Source: JABDDM01 sp038240295
GTDB taxonomy: Bacteria > Bacteroidota > Ignavibacteria > Palsa-1295
Length of the DNA: 33,784 bases
Direction: 5' to 3'
Assembly (NCBI GenBank): GCA_038240295.1
Contig: JBBSDW010000015.1
Coordinates: 1 to 33,784 of the forward strand
Numbering within the stretch: position 1 is the first letter of the stretch; each line of letters opens with the position of its first letter. Of the stretch, positions 31,959 through 33,784 are shown piece by piece. The notes under the pieces were generated by a model that worked only from the letters and a program-made list of their open reading frames with translations, was not told where the DNA came from and made no database searches. The translations under genes and the position numbers were made by a program.

Positions 31959-33338
31959 ATGACCAGCCACGCTATCAGCTTTGAGCAAGAGTTCGCCACG
32001 CCGCCGGAAACCAAGCGGCTCCTGTTCTCCATTCGTACGATCAAATATTTTTTGTTCTGGTTCGCCGTCTGGCAGGACAACAGCCTTGAGGGAGCTCCCC
32101 TCCAATTCTATACGTATTTAGGCCGCACGCATTCGATCCGTCCGATCGAAATGATCCTGATCGCACTGCTTTTGATCCTTATTATCGAACGAACAGTAAC
32201 AGGAGATTTCACGCTCAAACGGAGCTACTTCGCCGGTCCAATAATCTTGCTTGGGATTGCGCTCTTTGTATCGTGGACGCGTGGACAGTGGATCAATCAG
32301 CACGTTACCATCCCGTACGAAGCGCATGAATCACTTGAGATTGTGCTCGATTTTTTTCTTTTCCTGAATCTGTTTCGTGACCCCGAAGATGGAAGAAGGC
32401 TATTCATATTAATGATCATCGGCACCGTCTTTAAGGCCCTGGATGGAGCGACGATTTATTTCTTTTCAAACGATCCGCAAAAAGGATGGGGCGTTCTTTA
32501 CATTCCCCGCGACGGATACCTGATCGCCTTAGGGGTAGTCGCTGCACTTCTCCTCTTGCAGTATCGGGGCGAGCGCTATCGTAAGCTTCGGCTATTCATG
32601 ATCCTTTCGACGCCGGTGCTGCTCTTTACACTCATCGTGAGTTTTCGGCGTGCCTTCATCGTTGCCGTTTTCGTTTCGGCGATCGCGATGTTTGTTACAC
32701 TTCCCCGCGGTCGGCGCTGGCGGCATGGAATGCTGCTCTGTTCGATGATCGTTGTACTTGCTATTGTAATTCTTGCAACAGATCCGATCGGTTTTATTGG
32801 CCGAATTAGCGGAATTTTTGATCCGTCCGGCGAGGGATCGGCCTACATTCGGTTGATGGAATATCCGAATGTGATCCAGAATATTCTGCACAATCCGATC
32901 TTTGGCATCGCGATCGACACGCAATGGCATCAGTATTTTCGAATGCCAGTCTATGCGAATTTTACGACAGTCGGCACCCACAATAGTTATCTCTATTGGC
33001 CGCTTCGCACAGGTATTTTGGGTTCGGTCGGATTCTTCTGGCTGGTGTTCAGGGCCTGGAAATTTGCGCTACTCGAGTTCAGGGTTGCCAGGACAGAAGA
33101 AGAATTGTTTATTGGTCAGGTCTGCATTCAGTTGCTGATCATTTTCCATGTCGGAAGTCTGTTTAGTATCATGTTTGCAGATGGCACGACGTGCTTGCTT
33201 GCAATGATCCTTGTTGGATTTCAGCTGATGATTCGAGCGCGACTGGGTCAGACCGGATTGAAGGACGTACGGTTTTTTGCTTCATTCCGGCAGAGGCAAT
33301 ACGTCTTCAGAGCGCCAGCGGGGGTTGTTCAACCATGA
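31959..33338 (+). CDS. O-antigen ligase / polymerase-like membrane protein
   Basis: A 459-aa protein with about ten hydrophobic helices. Seen: a periplasmic loop between late helices with LMEYPNVIQNILHNPIFGI and GTHNSYLYWPLRTGILG, matching the Wzy_C/O-antigen ligase pattern (hPhxGhG...HNxxLxxxxxxG). Such proteins either polymerise the exported repeat units (Wzy) or ligate them to an acceptor (WaaL); the two cannot be separated here. Given the SLBB and Wzz genes upstream, a polymerase role is the more likely inference. It overlaps the next gene by 4 nt (ATGA). Confidence 0.85.
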   Translation: MTSHAISFEQEFATPPETKRLLFSIRTIKYFLFWFAVWQDNSLEGAPLQFYTYLGRTHSIRPIEMILIALLLILIIERTVTGDFTLKRSYFAGPIILLGIALFVSWTRGQWINQHVTIPYEAHESLEIVLDFFLFLNLFRDPEDGRRLFILMIIGTVFKALDGATIYFFSNDPQKGWGVLYIPRDGYLIALGVVAALLLLQYRGERYRKLRLFMILSTPVLLFTLIVSFRRAFIVAVFVSAIAMFVTLPRGRRWRHGMLLCSMIVVLAIVILATDPIGFIGRISGIFDPSGEGSAYIRLMEYPNVIQNILHNPIFGIAIDTQWHQYFRMPVYANFTTVGTHNSYLYWPLRTGILGSVGFFWLVFRAWKFALLEFRVARTEEELFIGQVCIQLLIIFHVGSLFSIMFADGTTCLLAMILVGFQLMIRARLGQTGLKDVRFFASFRQRQYVFRAPAGVVQP

Positions 33339-33784
33339 CCGATTCTACCTACCGGCGCATCCTTGGTGGTTTCGCGATCATCATTCTATTCTCGAATGTG
33401 CTACTTGCGTTTCGACCACCAGAACGTATCGTCGTTCGCCCTTTTCTCGAAGATTCCTTCTTCCTTTTTAACGCAGCTCATCACTTAGCAGCCGGTTTTG
33501 GACTTAGCGTCGATGGCCGTCATCTGACCAACGGAGTTCAACCATTGATCGTGTTTTTGTATGTTCCTTTGTTTTGGATCGCAGGCGCGGATAAGTGGTT
33601 GGCGGTCAGACTCTCGTTCTTGCTCTTTGCTGCTCTCAACGTGATTTCCATGTATCTCATGGCTGCCATTGTGCGCTCGCTCGCTCGCGAGGGTAGTCCG
33701 CGGCGTACTGTCATCCGGTCCTCGATCATCGCTGCAGGACTCTGGGCGTGTCTGCTTCATCTTATCCAGCACAAATCGAATGGA
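33335..33784 (+). CDS. GT-C fold membrane glycosyltransferase-like protein, N-terminal part (partial)
   Basis: From the ATG at 33335 there are 150 open codons reaching the window edge. Seen: a first hydrophobic helix (about 10-26), then an extracytoplasmic loop with the acidic pair E39-D40 in FLEDSFFLFNAAHHLAAG, followed by LSVDGRHLTNGVQPL and further helices. The [DE]D-x-F...A-x-x-x-x-x-G-x-G...TNGxxPL pattern is that of GT-C type mannosyl/arabinosyl-transferase-like proteins that use polyprenyl-phosphate sugars; the acidic pair is the usual catalytic region. It probably modifies the polysaccharide made by this cluster. No stop is reached, so length and domain content beyond residue 150 are unknown. 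Confidence 0.75.
   Translation, partial: MTDSTYRRILGGFAIIILFSNVLLAFRPPERIVVRPFLEDSFFLFNAAHHLAAGFGLSVDGRHLTNGVQPLIVFLYVPLFWIAGADKWLAVRLSFLLFAALNVISMYLMAAIVRSLAREGSPRRTVIRSSIIAAGLWACLLHLIQHKSNG

Noticed and set aside
1..33784. CRISPR array, tRNA, rRNA, insertion sequence, prophage or known defence system
   Set aside because: No regularly spaced repeats, cloverleaf, rRNA words, transposase/integrase motifs or defence-gene signatures were seen. All long frames are explained by metabolic, envelope or repair genes.

Overview
This window looks like a chromosomal segment from a member of the Bacteroidota (FCB group), probably near the Ignavibacteria/Kapabacteria side. The evidence is two proteins ending in type IX secretion (T9SS) sorting tails, one with the 'NYPNPFNPST' signature common in that group, and two upstream regions carrying the Bacteroidota-type -7 box TAnnTTTG. 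Most genes also lack a Shine-Dalgarno sequence. The species cannot be named from sequence reading alone.

Left part (1-6703, minus strand): an aerobic respiration operon. From its promoter at about 6700 it reads: cupredoxin-like lipoprotein, cytochrome c oxidase subunit II, subunit I, heme A synthase (ctaA), heme O synthase (ctaB), a 44-residue single-helix membrane protein, subunit III, and the start of a SCO1/SenC copper chaperone cut by the window edge. The set covers the catalytic subunits, heme A synthesis and a copper-delivery factor.

6776-8651 (plus strand): an imperfect inverted-repeat element, a solitary HpnC-type squalene synthase, then the best promoter in the window, which fires into a 340-nt leader that can fold and ends at a small Ser-rich protein of unknown function. 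This leader plus protein is the least explained part of the window.

8824-13172: a divergent pair of T9SS cargo genes, a 960-aa M36-like metalloprotease (minus) and a 384-aa secreted protein (plus), the latter closed by a strong intrinsic terminator.

13188-19947 (minus strand): a tightly packed run of pterin dehydratase, secreted aminopeptidase P, MiaE-like tRNA hydroxylase, UvrB, ComF and a FAD/Rieske oxidoreductase. Gene overlaps of 1-4 nt and short gaps suggest co-transcription, although the functions are mixed.

20039-25747 (minus strand): an AI-2E/PerM family permease, an RsmI-like methyltransferase 2 nt downstream, and a giant outer-membrane protein (about 1240 aa) overlapping the methyltransferase end.

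25967-33784 (plus strand): an exopolysaccharide/O-antigen type cluster: SLBB export protein, Wzz-like chain-length protein without a kinase domain, GT4 glycosyltransferase, Wzx-like flippase, O-antigen ligase/polymerase-like protein, and the start of a GT-C type membrane glycosyltransferase cut by the window edge. No rRNA, tRNA, CRISPR array, transposase or phage gene was seen.
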